DNA from: JAJEEA01 sp965199675
Lineage (GTDB): Bacteria > Acidobacteriota > Vicinamibacteria > Vicinamibacterales > UBA8438
Assembly (NCBI GenBank): GCA_965199675.1
Contig: CBDATI010000008.1
Coordinates: forward strand, 186,001 to 250,000
Reading direction: 5' to 3'
Length of the DNA stretch: 64,000 nt
Shown: piece by piece, positions 52,831 through 63,100 of the stretch
Position numbering within the stretch: position 1 is the stretch's first letter
Layout: the number at the start of each line of letters is the position of its first letter
Made by a program: the position numbers and the translations under genes
The notes under the pieces: generated by a model
What the model was told of the DNA's origin: nothing
Seen by the model: the letters and a program-made list of their open reading frames with translations, nothing else
Database searches by the model: none

Positions 52831-54557
52831 TGTCCGTGGTGATGGTCGACCCCTTCCGCCACGGTCACTCCACTCCGACTGCCTGCGCGTTTCCGGCGGC
52901 CCGCGGACGTCCCCCTGTCGCGCGCGTCCGCTCGGCGGCGCCGTTCACTCGGTGCTCGGCGGCTCCCATTGCCCCAATTGCACTCGCCTCGTGGTCCCGT
53001 CCACCAGCACCGCATGACATTCCCCGGGGCGCAGCGTGATCGGTGGTCTCGCTGCGGTGACAGGCGACCACTCGCGAAGCATGTTCATCGTCCGCGTTTC
53101 GGTGGTCCGAAAGAAGAACTTGTTGCCCGTGTTGGCGAACAGAATGTCGATGGCCGCGGCCACCTTGTCCGAACTCGAACCGAGTTCCAACAGAGCGTAA
53201 CGCAGACTCGACAGCGACTGGGTGGCGAGCACGCAGCATACGCCGAACGACCGGCACTGGTCGAGGAACGACTGCTCGCCATGAACCTTGTCGGCCGTCA
53301 CGAACCGATGAAACTCGTCGGCGACATACGCGACGAGCGGCTCACGGTGTCCGGGCTTGCGCCTCTCCTTGTCCGCCAATACGGATTCAAAAAAGCGCGC
53401 CTTCAGCACTCGCGCCATCAAATCCGACCCGCTCTGCGGCTGACAGACGATCAAGGTGGTCTTCGTCCTGTCGCGCAAGACGGAATCGAAGCCAGCGAAC
53501 ACCCGCGTCGCCAGCTCCGGCCCTGCCCCCACCGAACCGTCTCCCCGGTTCCGACGCGCCTCCCAGGCCGGCTCACAGCCGAAGTACAAGGTCGTCGCTT
53601 CCGGAAGACGCGCGAACTGGTAGAAAAACGGGGTGGCGGAGCCCAAGATGCTCATATAATGCCCAACGCCGCTGCGCGAGTTGAGCACCTTCCACGAGTT
53701 CACCGACTGTCGCAGTTCCGTCGTTCTGCTGAGCTCCCGGCCCTTCAGTTTCCAGGCCTCGGAACCCAGCAAACGAGTCCAGCTCTCCAGGTCCGCCTCT
53801 TGGGCCATGGTGTCGGTAAGTAATCGGCGGGCCAGGGCCAGGAGATTTTCCCCCTTGACCGACACAGCAGGCCGACGCAGCGGCGCCCCGAAATCAGCGG
53901 GCTCTCGCAATTCCTGCAAGGTGTCTTCTGGACTCTGATGAGGTGCAAGCAGACCGGCGGCGATGCCGAGGTCCGTGAGCTTGTCGAGGAGATTCTGGAT
54001 CGCAATGCGGGGGCCGGAAGCCGCGTTGGAATTGGCGGTCGATGACGGCGAGGGTTCGACAGCGGGGTCGGGAGCTTCGGCGGAGTCGGCGGTTGAGGAA
54101 GAAGCGTCGGGGCTGACTGGAAACTCGAGAGCAAGCGACTGTCGGAAGTCCGAGCCATAGAGGCGTACGTGGTGCTGGAGCACCCAAAGGGTGAGGGCGG
54201 TGGCGGTCAGCGCGATTTCGGAGCCGCGCATTGGCCAGTAGGGGTCCTGTTGGGGCGTGGTTGGCTTGCCGAGGATTATTTCGGTGCCGGGGCTGAAGGT
54301 GGCGGCGCGTTGGAGGACCTGGCGAGCGCGGACGAAGTAGGAATCGGAAGGGTTCGGCGGGTCCATGACGGCGAGGGCGGTGTGCTCGGGGTGGATGAGG
54401 CGAATGACCGTATCGGGGTGGGGTGGTTGCAGGGAGTGATGCAGCTCGTGCTTGGGATCGATGATCAGTGCGCAGGCGAGTCGATCTTCCGGGGTGTCGG
54501 TGTGCGCGTGGGGGGGCGGGGTTGGAGCCGACAGGAGTGCGTGCAGCACGGGCAGAA

Positions 54558-54707
54558 TGCCGGAACGGGTCTTGCCAGAACCGGTTTCGCCGAGCATCAG
54601 GAAGTGCCGGAACGGGTCTTGCCAGAACCGGTTTCGCCGAGCATCAGGAAGTGTCGGGTGAGGTCGTGGCGAGGAACGCCGGGTGAGGTCGTGGCGAGGA
54701 ACGCCGG
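54558..54707. repeat. Two adjacent tandem duplications (47 bp and 25 bp) before Walker A
   Basis: Unit 1 (47 bp) at 54558-54604 and 54605-54651 contains the Walker A codons. Unit 2 (25 bp) at 54655-54679 and 54680-54704 lies just upstream in the gene. Together they add 72 bp, exactly 24 codons. Confidence 0.92.
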
Positions 54708-55179
54708 CGGGGAAGAGAGATGTCCACGCAGAAACGTGGTGGTGGGCGGAGGCGTCCGAAGGGTGTGTGATGCGCAGCGGTTCTTCGGTCGCGGAGACAT
54801 CGTCGATGAGTCCGATACATCGCGCGAGTTCGGCGGGAATGGGGCGGTCGAGGGCGAAGAGGCGCGTGTACTGGTCCGCGAGGAACTCGTGACGGGCATC
54901 GGAATCGCCGGCGTCGCGCAGGGTGTTCCAGTGGGGGGCGAAGGACGCGGCGTTGGGGGTGTCGGCGCGGTCGGTGTGATAGAGGAAGTCGCGAAAGGGG
55001 GATGGCACCAGGCCAGGGTCGGGCGGCGCCTTGAGGCGGTCCACCCAGTCTTCTATGGCGGCGGCGCGCTGGGCGAGGAGGGAGACCACGTCGGCGTCGA
55101 GAGTCGTGAGGTCACGTTGCTTCTCGGCGAGATAAGGGCCGGTGGCTTCGCGGAGGGAAACGCGGGAGAGGTGATAGAG

Positions 55180-55390
55180 CAGTTGCGACTTGGGGCTCGC
55201 GGTGCGTCGGTGGCCGAGGGAGAGCATGATGGCGGCGGCGCTGGCGGTGGACGCGAGGGCCTTGGTGTGGACCATGACGCCGATCTTCCGCCAGGTCTGG
55301 AGCGTGGCGAGATAGTGGGAAGGTCCTCTGCCGTCACCCACAGTTGCGACTTGGGGCTCGCGGTGCGTCGGTGGCCGAGGGAGAGCATGA
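55180..55390. repeat. 50-bp segment copied into a 73-bp insertion
   Basis: The 50 bases at 55180-55229 recur without change at 55341-55390. The second copy plus 23 extra bases (55318-55340) interrupts the ClpP-like coding sequence between DADALQ and HYLATL. Confidence 0.88.
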
Positions 55391-55761
55391 CTGCAGGGCA
55401 TCCGCGTCGCCGCCAGGGGAAAGGAGTTCCAGCTCGATGTGGCGGTAGTCATTCTGGTAGATGAGCTCGCGAAGCATCGTCAGCAGTGCGGAGATGGTGG
55501 CTGGCGTGACGTGGGCATTGAACGTGACGACGGCGTGATGGGAGTGGAGCGAGCATCGGAGTGGGGTGTTGGGGTGAATCTGAGCGGGCGTCATTTTGCA
55601 CGAGTCCTTTCAATCGGTCTCACGGCGGACGCAGTCGCGCGGTGTGGTCGAGCCGCGAGTCATCGCGGGTGGCCGACGCGGGCGCGGCAGGGCGGTGGTT
55701 GTCGCGCGGGCCTGTGGACAGGGGCTCGTTGGCTCGCGCGGGACGGCAGTGGGCAGGCGTG

Positions 55762-57096
55762 CTACACCCCCGTCAGCCGTTCCACGTTGAGGCGGCCGTT
55801 GCTTTTCCCCAGCCGTTCGACGGGCACGCCGAGCTTGTCCATCAGGGTCACCAGCAGGTTCGGCATCAGCGGGTCGCCCGGGTAGCGGAGGTGGCGTCCG
55901 CCCTCGAGCTGTCCCCCGCACCCCCCGAGCAGCAGGACCGGCAGATCGAGCGGGCTGTGCGCGTTGCTGTCGGACATGCCGCACCCGTAGAGCAGCAGCA
56001 TGTTGTCGAGCAGCGACCCGTCGCCGTCCGGCGTCGAGCGGAGCTTGGCCAGATAGTCGGCGAACATCGACGCGTGGTAGGCGTTGATCTTGGACATCAA
56101 CGCGATCTTCTCCGGCTTGTACTCGTGGTGCGAGAGCGGGTGGTGCGCGTCGGGAATGCCGATCTCGGTGTACGTCCTCGAGCTCACCTCGCGCCCCAGC
56201 ATGAACGAGGTCACGCGGGTGAGATCGGTCTGGTGGGCCAGCACCTGCAGGTCGAACATCAGCTCGACGTGCTCGGCGAAGGTGGGGGGAATGCCCTCGG
56301 GCTGCGCGAGATCCGGCAGATCATAGTCCTGCCGCTGCTCGGCCCGCTGGATGCGGCGCTCGATGTCGCGCACGCCCTCGAGGTACTCGTCGACCTTGAG
56401 GCTGTCGGCAGGCCCGATCTCGTTCCTGAGGTCGGCGACCTTCCCGGTCACCGAGTCGAGTATCGAGCGGTCGCGGGCCATGCGGGCGCGGCGCACGGCG
56501 GGATCGGTGCTGCCGCTGTCGCCGAACATCTGCTCGAACACCACCCGGGGGTTGTTCTCCATCGGCAGCGGCGTCGTCCGGCTCCGCCAGCAGATGGTGT
56601 TGGTGTAGACGCAACTGTGGTTGCCGCTGCACTGGCCGGCGTTGGCGCGGCTGTCGATGGCGAGCTGGAGCGACGCCAGCTCGGTGTGCCGGCTGTACTC
56701 GCGGGCCAGGAGCTGGTCCATCGAGATGTCGGCCACCGGCGCCGTCTCGCCGGCGACGCCCGCGGCCCCGGTGAGGAACGTGGTCGATGCGCCGGCGTGG
56801 GCCGGCGTCCAGTAGCCGCGGAGACCCGAGACCACCGTGAGCTGGTCCCGGAACGGCTCGAGCGGATGCAGGATCGGGGTGATCCCGAAACCGCGGCCCT
56901 CCTCGGCCGGCGTCCAGTACTCCATCGCGATGCCGTTGGGCACGTAGACCACGCCGAAGCGGCGGGTGGGCGCGGCCGCGGTTCGCGACAGCGCCGATGC
57001 GGCGGGGACCATGGCGTCCAGCAGGGGCAGGGCCACCGCGGCGCCGAGGCCGCGCAGCACGGTGCGCCGGGGGAGCGACATCTTGGTGATCATCAT
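55762..57096 (-). CDS. DUF1552 protein, Tat-exported
   Basis: 444 residues with a twin-arginine start (MSLPRRTVLRGLGAAVALPL) and the DUF1552 core: RFGVVYVPNGIAMEYWTP, HLYPLEP-like ILHPLEPFRDQLTVVSGL, STTFLTGAAG, SVDQ-like ISMDQLLAREY, NNPRVVFEQMFG and LLYGCGMSDSNAHSPLDLPVLL. The family is always paired with a DUF1592/1588-type cytochrome protein in Acidobacteria, Planctomycetes and Verrucomicrobia; the function is unknown, probably in extracytoplasmic breakdown of polymers. ATG 57094-57096 is used; it is 35 bp after the partner gene on the same strand. Confidence 0.92.
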   Translation of the reverse strand: MMITKMSLPRRTVLRGLGAAVALPLLDAMVPAASALSRTAAAPTRRFGVVYVPNGIAMEYWTPAEEGRGFGITPILHPLEPFRDQLTVVSGLRGYWTPAHAGASTTFLTGAAGVAGETAPVADISMDQLLAREYSRHTELASLQLAIDSRANAGQCSGNHSCVYTNTICWRSRTTPLPMENNPRVVFEQMFGDSGSTDPAVRRARMARDRSILDSVTGKVADLRNEIGPADSLKVDEYLEGVRDIERRIQRAEQRQDYDLPDLAQPEGIPPTFAEHVELMFDLQVLAHQTDLTRVTSFMLGREVSSRTYTEIGIPDAHHPLSHHEYKPEKIALMSKINAYHASMFADYLAKLRSTPDGDGSLLDNMLLLYGCGMSDSNAHSPLDLPVLLLGGCGGQLEGGRHLRYPGDPLMPNLLVTLMDKLGVPVERLGKSNGRLNVERLTGV

Positions 57097-57131
57097 GGTG
57101 TGAACCTGCTCGTCGTAGTGTAACGATGGCG

Positions 57132-59642
57132 TCACCGACCCCGAGGAGCCAGGCCTGCGACAACCGGCGCCGGCTCGTCCGAACGCGAACGGCGCCACTG
57201 GAACGGCGTGCTCTCGACGATGCCGAGCACGATCGACGACCAGCGGTAGTCGTCGTCCTTCGCCTCGCGCAGGATCCGGCGCACCGCCGGGCGGTCGGTG
57301 TACTCGAGCCCGCGCCCCAGCGCATACGCCAGCAGCTTCTCGGTGACGGCGGCGGCGAAATCCTCGCCCCGGCTCAGCAGGACGCGCCGCAGGCCCGCTG
57401 GTCCCTCGAACGCCTCGCCGCTGGGCATCGTGGCCGACGCGTCGATGGGCCGGCCGGCCTCGCTCGTGGCGCGCCAACTGCCGATGGCGTCGAAGTTCTC
57501 GAGAGCGAAGCCGAGGGGGTCCATCGGCGCGTGACAGCCGGCGCAGGCGGGGTTGGCGCGATGCCGCTCGAGCCGGTCGCGGACCGATGCGGGCTCGCCG
57601 CCCTCGCCGCGGTCGGGCAGCCCGGGCACGTTCGGCGGCGGCTCGGGCGGGGGCGCCCCGAGGATGGTCTCGAGCAGCCACTTCCCGCGCACCACGGGAG
57701 ACGTCCGGTTGGGATAGGAGGTCACCATCAGCAGCCCGCCTTGGCCGAGGAGGCCGCCGCGCGGATGGTCGGGGTCGAGGGTCACCCGTCGGAAGCGGTC
57801 GCCGTAGACTCCGCGGATGCCGTAATGCCGCGCCAGCCGCTCGTTGACGAACGTGTAGTTCGCGCCGAGCAACTCGAGCAGGCTTCGGTCCTCGCGGATG
57901 TTGCTCTCGACGAACAGTTCGGTCTCGCGCCGGAACGCCTCGCGCAGGTTCTCGTCGAACTCGGGATAGTCGGCCGACTCGCGCTCCTGCGACGCGAGGT
58001 TGCGCAGGCGCAGCCACTGGCTCGCGAAGTTGTCGACGAGGGCGCGCGAGCGCGCGTCGGCGAGCAGCCGGCGCGTCTGCCGCTCGAGCTCGGCCGGGTC
58101 GCCGAGCCGCCCGTCGGCCGCGGCCTCCAGCAGCTCGTCGTCGGGGATGCTGCTCCACAGGAAGAACGACAGCCGCGACGCCAGCTCGAGGTCGCCGAGC
58201 CGGTAGGGCGTGCCGGGCGGGGTGTCGGCGGGGTCGCGCTCGATGCGGAACAGGAACTCGGGATCGACCAGCATCCGTTCCAGCGCGAACTGGATGCCGT
58301 CGTCGAAGCCGCCGTCGCGCCGCCCCGTGCGGAAGAAGTCGAGCAGCGCTTCGACGTCCGCACCGTCGACGGGCCGGCGATACGCCCGGCGGGCGAGCTT
58401 GCCGAGTATCCGGCCGGCGCAGGCCTCCGCCTCGGCGGTCGCGGCGTCCGTCGCCGGCCGGCAGACGAAGATCTCGCGGCGGCTCGGCGTGTCGCCGGGA
58501 CCTTCGACGGTATAGGGGCCGCCAATCGCGACCTGCTCCACCGCCGCCTGGTCGTCGTAGCGTTCGTCGACGAAGCGGCCGTAGCCCCGGTTGCGCGGCT
58601 GCAGCACCCCCTCCGGCTCCGCCGCCCGCCTGACGAACGAGACGCCCACCGTCCGCCGGCCCGCCTTCGCCGGGAAGCGGACCTCCAGGTGGGCGTCGCC
58701 CGTGTTCATGTAGTACTCCCACTCGGGGTCCCCGGCGATGTTCCCGGAGAAGCTCAGCGGGGCCATCTGTCCCACCGAATCGGCGTCGCCCACCGCGAAC
58801 CGCTCGACGAGGGCGCCGTCCACGCGCACGTCGAGCTCCTGCGGCGCCGCGAAGCCGAGGATGTAGTCGGAGAAGTTCCGGTGGAGGCGGATCCTGACCG
58901 TGTATTCGCCGTCCACCGGGAAGTGGTGCCGAATCGCGAGGCCGCCTCGCGAGCCGAACGACAGCCGGTCGTTCCGCCGGTCGTCCTGCAGCAGGCCGGG
59001 ATGCACCCGGTACGTCGCGACGGCGGGGCCGATGGGCGGGGTGCCGACGGCGAGGCGGCTGATCCGGCGAGCGGCCGAGAGGTACCGCGCCACCAGGTCC
59101 GGAGAGATCGAGAGCACGTCGCCGTTGTTGTCGAAACCGTGCTCGTAGGTGTCGTCGGCCGGCAGCAGCTCGGCGACATCGACGTCGACCGCGAGCAGGT
59201 CGCGGACGGCGGCGTGGTACTCGGCCCGGTTCAGGCGGTGGAACGTCTCGCCGCGGCCGGGGTCCGCGCTGGCCATGGCCACGGTGTCGATGGCCGTCTC
59301 CAGCCACGAGGCGACGGCGCGGTATGTGGCCTCGGCCGGCCGCGGACTGCCCGCCGGCGGCATCGTCCGCGCCCGCAGCTTGCCGATGACCCGCTCCCAG
59401 GTCTCGGCGTCGGCGCCGACCTCCGCGAGCTCGTGGGTGTCCAAAGCGAGCCCGGCCGTGCGCGCCCGGTCGTTGTGGCAGCGCACGCAGAACTGGTCGA
59501 TGACCTCGCGGACCGATGTCTCGGACGCGTGGGCCGCCGCCGGCTCTCGCGCCTGCGCGGCGGCGACCGGCGGGCGGCCGAAGGCGGCCAGCACGCCGAT
59601 GAGGACCAACAGGACTCGGAATGAACAAGCTCGAGCCGCCAT
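57132..59642 (-). CDS. Planctomycete-type cytochrome protein with DUF1587/1592/1588/1585 domains
   Basis: 836 residues. A signal peptide (VLLVLIGVLAAFGRPPVAAA) is followed by a cytochrome c-like segment with FCVRCHNDR (CxxCH), DUF1587 (HRLNRAEYHAAVRDLL), DUF1595/carbohydrate-binding-like region, DUF1592 (LASRLSFFLWSSIPDDELL), DUF1588 (RGGLLGQGGLLMVTSYPNRT) and a C-terminal DUF1585 with a second CxxCH (NPACAGCHAPMDPLG). ATG 59640-59642 is chosen because GGGAGG lies 6 bases upstream and the signal follows directly. With the DUF1552 gene it forms a two-gene operon. The predicted protein is periplasmic, with heme and probably electron transfer; the substrate is unknown. Confidence 0.92.
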   Translation of the reverse strand: MAARACSFRVLLVLIGVLAAFGRPPVAAAQAREPAAAHASETSVREVIDQFCVRCHNDRARTAGLALDTHELAEVGADAETWERVIGKLRARTMPPAGSPRPAEATYRAVASWLETAIDTVAMASADPGRGETFHRLNRAEYHAAVRDLLAVDVDVAELLPADDTYEHGFDNNGDVLSISPDLVARYLSAARRISRLAVGTPPIGPAVATYRVHPGLLQDDRRNDRLSFGSRGGLAIRHHFPVDGEYTVRIRLHRNFSDYILGFAAPQELDVRVDGALVERFAVGDADSVGQMAPLSFSGNIAGDPEWEYYMNTGDAHLEVRFPAKAGRRTVGVSFVRRAAEPEGVLQPRNRGYGRFVDERYDDQAAVEQVAIGGPYTVEGPGDTPSRREIFVCRPATDAATAEAEACAGRILGKLARRAYRRPVDGADVEALLDFFRTGRRDGGFDDGIQFALERMLVDPEFLFRIERDPADTPPGTPYRLGDLELASRLSFFLWSSIPDDELLEAAADGRLGDPAELERQTRRLLADARSRALVDNFASQWLRLRNLASQERESADYPEFDENLREAFRRETELFVESNIREDRSLLELLGANYTFVNERLARHYGIRGVYGDRFRRVTLDPDHPRGGLLGQGGLLMVTSYPNRTSPVVRGKWLLETILGAPPPEPPPNVPGLPDRGEGGEPASVRDRLERHRANPACAGCHAPMDPLGFALENFDAIGSWRATSEAGRPIDASATMPSGEAFEGPAGLRRVLLSRGEDFAAAVTEKLLAYALGRGLEYTDRPAVRRILREAKDDDYRWSSIVLGIVESTPFQWRRSRSDEPAPVVAGLAPRGR

Positions 59643-60135
59643 CAACGCCTCCCTGCGACGAGCACGATCTGAACGCCAGCGCCTGCGGCGCGTCCGCCAT
59701 GCTGTTTCCAACCGGGATTATATCGTGGCGCCCGGTGTGATGGCGTGTGGTTGCGGCGGAGGCGGTCGGAGCGACGGGCGGACCGGGTCCGCTACTGCGA
59801 GAGCGCGGCGGACCGTCCTGGTGCGCTCTGCCGTCGCCTGACCGATCCGCGGCGTCGATGTCGGCTTCGCACTACGGCCGTTCGGTGTCGTCCGTTCCAC
59901 CGTTCGTCCGGCCGGCGGCTCAGGCGGCCGATCCGAGCATCCATGCGGAGGAACAAGCCCGCAATGCCCGACCGCAACGACGGTCCATGCTCGGGAGTCA
60001 TGGTACGAAGCTGGCAGTGCTGGCTACAGCGCGAGCACCCGGAATCTCGGGAGTTCCCACGCAGGGTGGTTGGTCGCTGTCGGATCTGTGGAGCTTGGCT
60101 CGCCAACAGGTGTGCAGTACACTGCGACGTTCGTC
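59643..60135. other. 493-bp divergent spacer
   Basis: No gene recognised. It separates the two divergent clusters and must contain the promoters of both; one candidate is listed separately. Confidence 0.5.
60095..60123 (+). promoter_or_regulatory. Candidate sigma-70-like promoter of the DUF1549/DUF1553 gene
   Basis: TTGGCT (60095-60100), a 17-bp spacer, and TACACT (60118-60123). Transcription would begin about 6 bases before the ATG at 60136, so the message would be almost leaderless, which fits the lack of a ribosome site. Confidence 0.4.
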
Positions 60136-63100
60136 ATGCCCAAGAGAATCCACGCGCTGCTGCGTCGAGTTGCCACGGTCGAGGTCGACTTGCTGCTCGC
60201 ACTGGGTGTCGTCCTGGCGCTGGCGGCGGGCGCCGCGGAACCGGCGCGGGCGCAGGAGTTCCCTCCCGAGGACCTCGAGCACTTCGAGTCGAAGATCCGC
60301 CCCGTGCTCGCCGAGCGCTGCTACCAGTGTCACGGCGCGAATCCCGAGCGCATTCAGGCCGGACTGGCCCTGGTCGACGCCGCCGGGCTCCGCGCCGGGG
60401 GCGACAGCGGCGCCGCCGTCGTGCCCGGTTCGCCGGACGAGAGCCTGCTCATCGACGTCATCCGCTACGACGGGCCGATCAAGATGCCGCCCGACGGCCG
60501 GCTGCCGGCCGTGGTCGTCGCCGACTTCGAGCGCTGGGTGGCCCGCGGCGCGGTGGACCCGCGCAACACCGACGCCCCGGTCGTGGCCGCCCGGTCCGAC
60601 CGCGCCGCCGACTACGACTTCGGTCCCGGCCGCGAGCACTGGGCGTACCGGCCGATGGCCCGTCCTGACCCCCCCGCCGTCAGCGACCCGGCCTGGGCGC
60701 GCAGCGCCATCGACCGGTTCATCCTCGCCCGGCTCGAGGCCGAAGGGCTCGCCCCGGTCGCCCCCGCCGGCCGGCGGCAACTGCTGCGGCGGGTCACGTA
60801 CGACCTGACCGGCCTGCCGCCGACCCCGGCCGAGATCGACGCGTTCCTTGCCGATGACCGGCCCGACGCCTACGAGCGGGTGGTCGAGCGGCTGCTCGCG
60901 TCGCCGCGCTACGGCGAGCGGTGGGGCCGGCACTGGCTCGATGTGGCCCGCTACGCCGACTCGAACGGGCTCGACGAGAACATCGCCCACCCCAACGCGT
61001 TCCGCTACCGCGACTGGGTCATCGAGGCGTTCAACCGCGACAAGCCCTACGACCGGTTCGTGCAGGAGCAGATTGCCGGCGACCTGCTGCCGGCGGCCGG
61101 CGGCGACGAGCGGTTCGCGAACCTCACCGCAACCGGGTTCCTGACCCTCGGCCCGAAGGTGCTGGCCGAGCAGGACGTCGACAAGATGGTCATCGACATC
61201 GTCGACGAGCAGGTGAACGTCATCGGCCGGGCGTTCCTGGCCGAGCCCATCGGCTGCGCCCGGTGCCACGACCACAAGTTCGACCCCATCCCGACCGCCG
61301 ACTACTACGCGCTCGCCGGCATCCTGCGCTCGACCACGACGATGGGGGGCGAGAGTCGCGTCGCTCGGTGGGTGGAGCGGCCCCTGGCCGACGAGGAGAC
61401 CGTCGCCCGCTACGAGGCGGCGCAGAAACTGGTGGACGAGGCGCGGGAGGCGGTCGACGACCTCGTCGACGCGCAGAACGAGCGGCTGCGGCGGCCGCGG
61501 CGCCAGGCGTTGGCCCGCTATCTCCTCGCGGCGGAAGAAGCCTACCCGGCGTGGGGCGACGACGAGGAGAGCCAGCGCCGGGGGGGCGAGGAGATTGCCG
61601 GAATCGCCCGCCGCGAAGGACTCGAGGCTCCGGTGATCGAGCGCTGGGTCCGGGCCTTCTTCCGCTATCGCGAGGGTCCCCCGGTGCAGGGGGACGGGGC
61701 CAACCCGAGCGTGGTCTTCCAGATCTGGAACGCCTATGCGGAGGCGCCGCCAGAGCGCTACGAGGAAGTCACCGGCGAGCTGCGGGCGCTCATCGCCTCC
61801 GAGAAGGTCCTCATCGCGCCGCTGACCCGGAGCCTGGTCCGAGGGCCGGCGCCCCGGAGCCTCGAAGAGGTCGCGTGGCGTTACTCGAGCCTGTTCGCGG
61901 TGATCGAGATCGCCTGGGACCAGCATCTCCAGCGGCTGGGCCTCGAGGACGAGGAAGCGCTCACGCCGGCCGACTTCCGGCTGCCGCGTGAACAGGAGGA
62001 GCTGCGGCGGCTCGTCTACGACGGCCGGCTGTGCATCCTCTGCCTCGACCAGGAGGCGGAGGAGGCCCTCTATCCGGCCGACGCCGCGGCCGAGCTCGCC
62101 CGGCGGCGGGCCGTCGTCGAGGAGCGCGAGGCGGCCTCGCCGCCCGAGCCTCCCTACGCGATGTCGGTCGAGGAGGGCGAGATCGTCGATCTTCCCGTCC
62201 ACATCCGCGGCAGCCATCTGAACCTCGCCGACGCCCCGCAGCCGCGGGGGTTCCTGCGCGTCACCGATCACATCGTGCCGCCGCCGCCGATCCCCGCCGA
62301 CGCGAGCGGGCGGCTCGAGCTGGCCCGCTGGATCACGCACCCCGAGCACCCGCTCACCGCGCGGGTCATGGCCAACCGCATCTGGCACTGGCACTTCGGG
62401 CGCGGCCTCGTCGACACCCCGAGCAACTTCGGCGCCACCGGTTCGGCTCCCACGCATCCCGAATTGCTCGACTGGCTCGCGAGGCGCTTCGTCGACGGCG
62501 GCTGGTCGGTCAAGGCGCTGCACCGCGAGATCCTGCTGTCGAGCACCTACCGGCTCGGGACTGGCTACGACGCGGCGAACGCGGCCGTCGACCCCGAGAA
62601 CCGAATGCACTGGCGCATGAACCGCCGGCGGCTCGAGGTCGAGCCGATCCGCGACGCGCTGTTGCACGTGGCCGGCGTCCTCGACCTGACCATGGGGGGG
62701 CGGGTGGAGGAGTACAGCCCACGGGGCTACGTCTTCAGCGAGGGCGGCACGTTCGGGCGGTTCGACTTCTACTCGGCCCCGCGCCGCTCGGTCTACATGC
62801 CGGTGGTGCGCAACGCCATCTACGACATCTTCGCCGGCTTCGACTTCGGCAACGCCAGCGATTCGGTCGGGGCCCGCCCCGCGACGGTGGTGCCGTCGCA
62901 GGCCCTGCTCATGATGAACAGCGGGTTCGTCGAGGAGCGGGGGGGCGAGTTCGCCGCGCGGCTGCTGGCGATGCCCTTCGCGAGCGAGGCGGCGCGGGTG
63001 GAGCGGGCGTTCGTCGAGGCCTACGGCCGGCCCGCCGCCGATGTCGAGATCGAGGAGAGCCTCGGCTTCCTCGCCGCCATGCGCGAGACCGCGCCCGCCG

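Larger units (their letters stand above)
52945..55594 (-). pseudogene. ClpP-like domain fused to a VirD4/TraD-like ATPase; frame broken near the N terminus
   Basis: From ATG 55592-55594 (AAGGA upstream) the frame reads a ClpP-like fold start (VTFNAHVTPATISALLTMLR, HIELELLSPGGDADAL), then hits a 73-bp insertion (55318-55390) and a stop. Downstream in the shifted frame the ClpP-like part resumes: HYLATLQTWRKIGV, then ASTASAAAIMLSLG (Ser aligned with the ClpP nucleophile), SPKSQLLYHLSRV (His) and ELARCIGLIDDV. Further on comes an ATPase with Walker A LGETGSGKT, Walker B LVAYVADEF and RSFGVCCVLATQS, as in TraD/VirD4 coupling proteins, ending near 52945. Two tandem duplications precede Walker A but keep frame. 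An internal start (such as MVHTKALAS) could still allow expression. No TM helices or conjugation genes are nearby. Confidence 0.72.

Noticed and set aside
52945..55594. TraD-like ATPase as part of a conjugation or integrative element
   Set aside because: No relaxase, VirB/Tra genes, integrase or attachment sites were seen on either side.
55762..59700. One 1312-residue fused open frame covering DUF1552 and the cytochrome gene
   Set aside because: The C-terminal 444 residues are the DUF1552 protein with its own Tat signal. The upstream part is out of frame with the true cytochrome protein.
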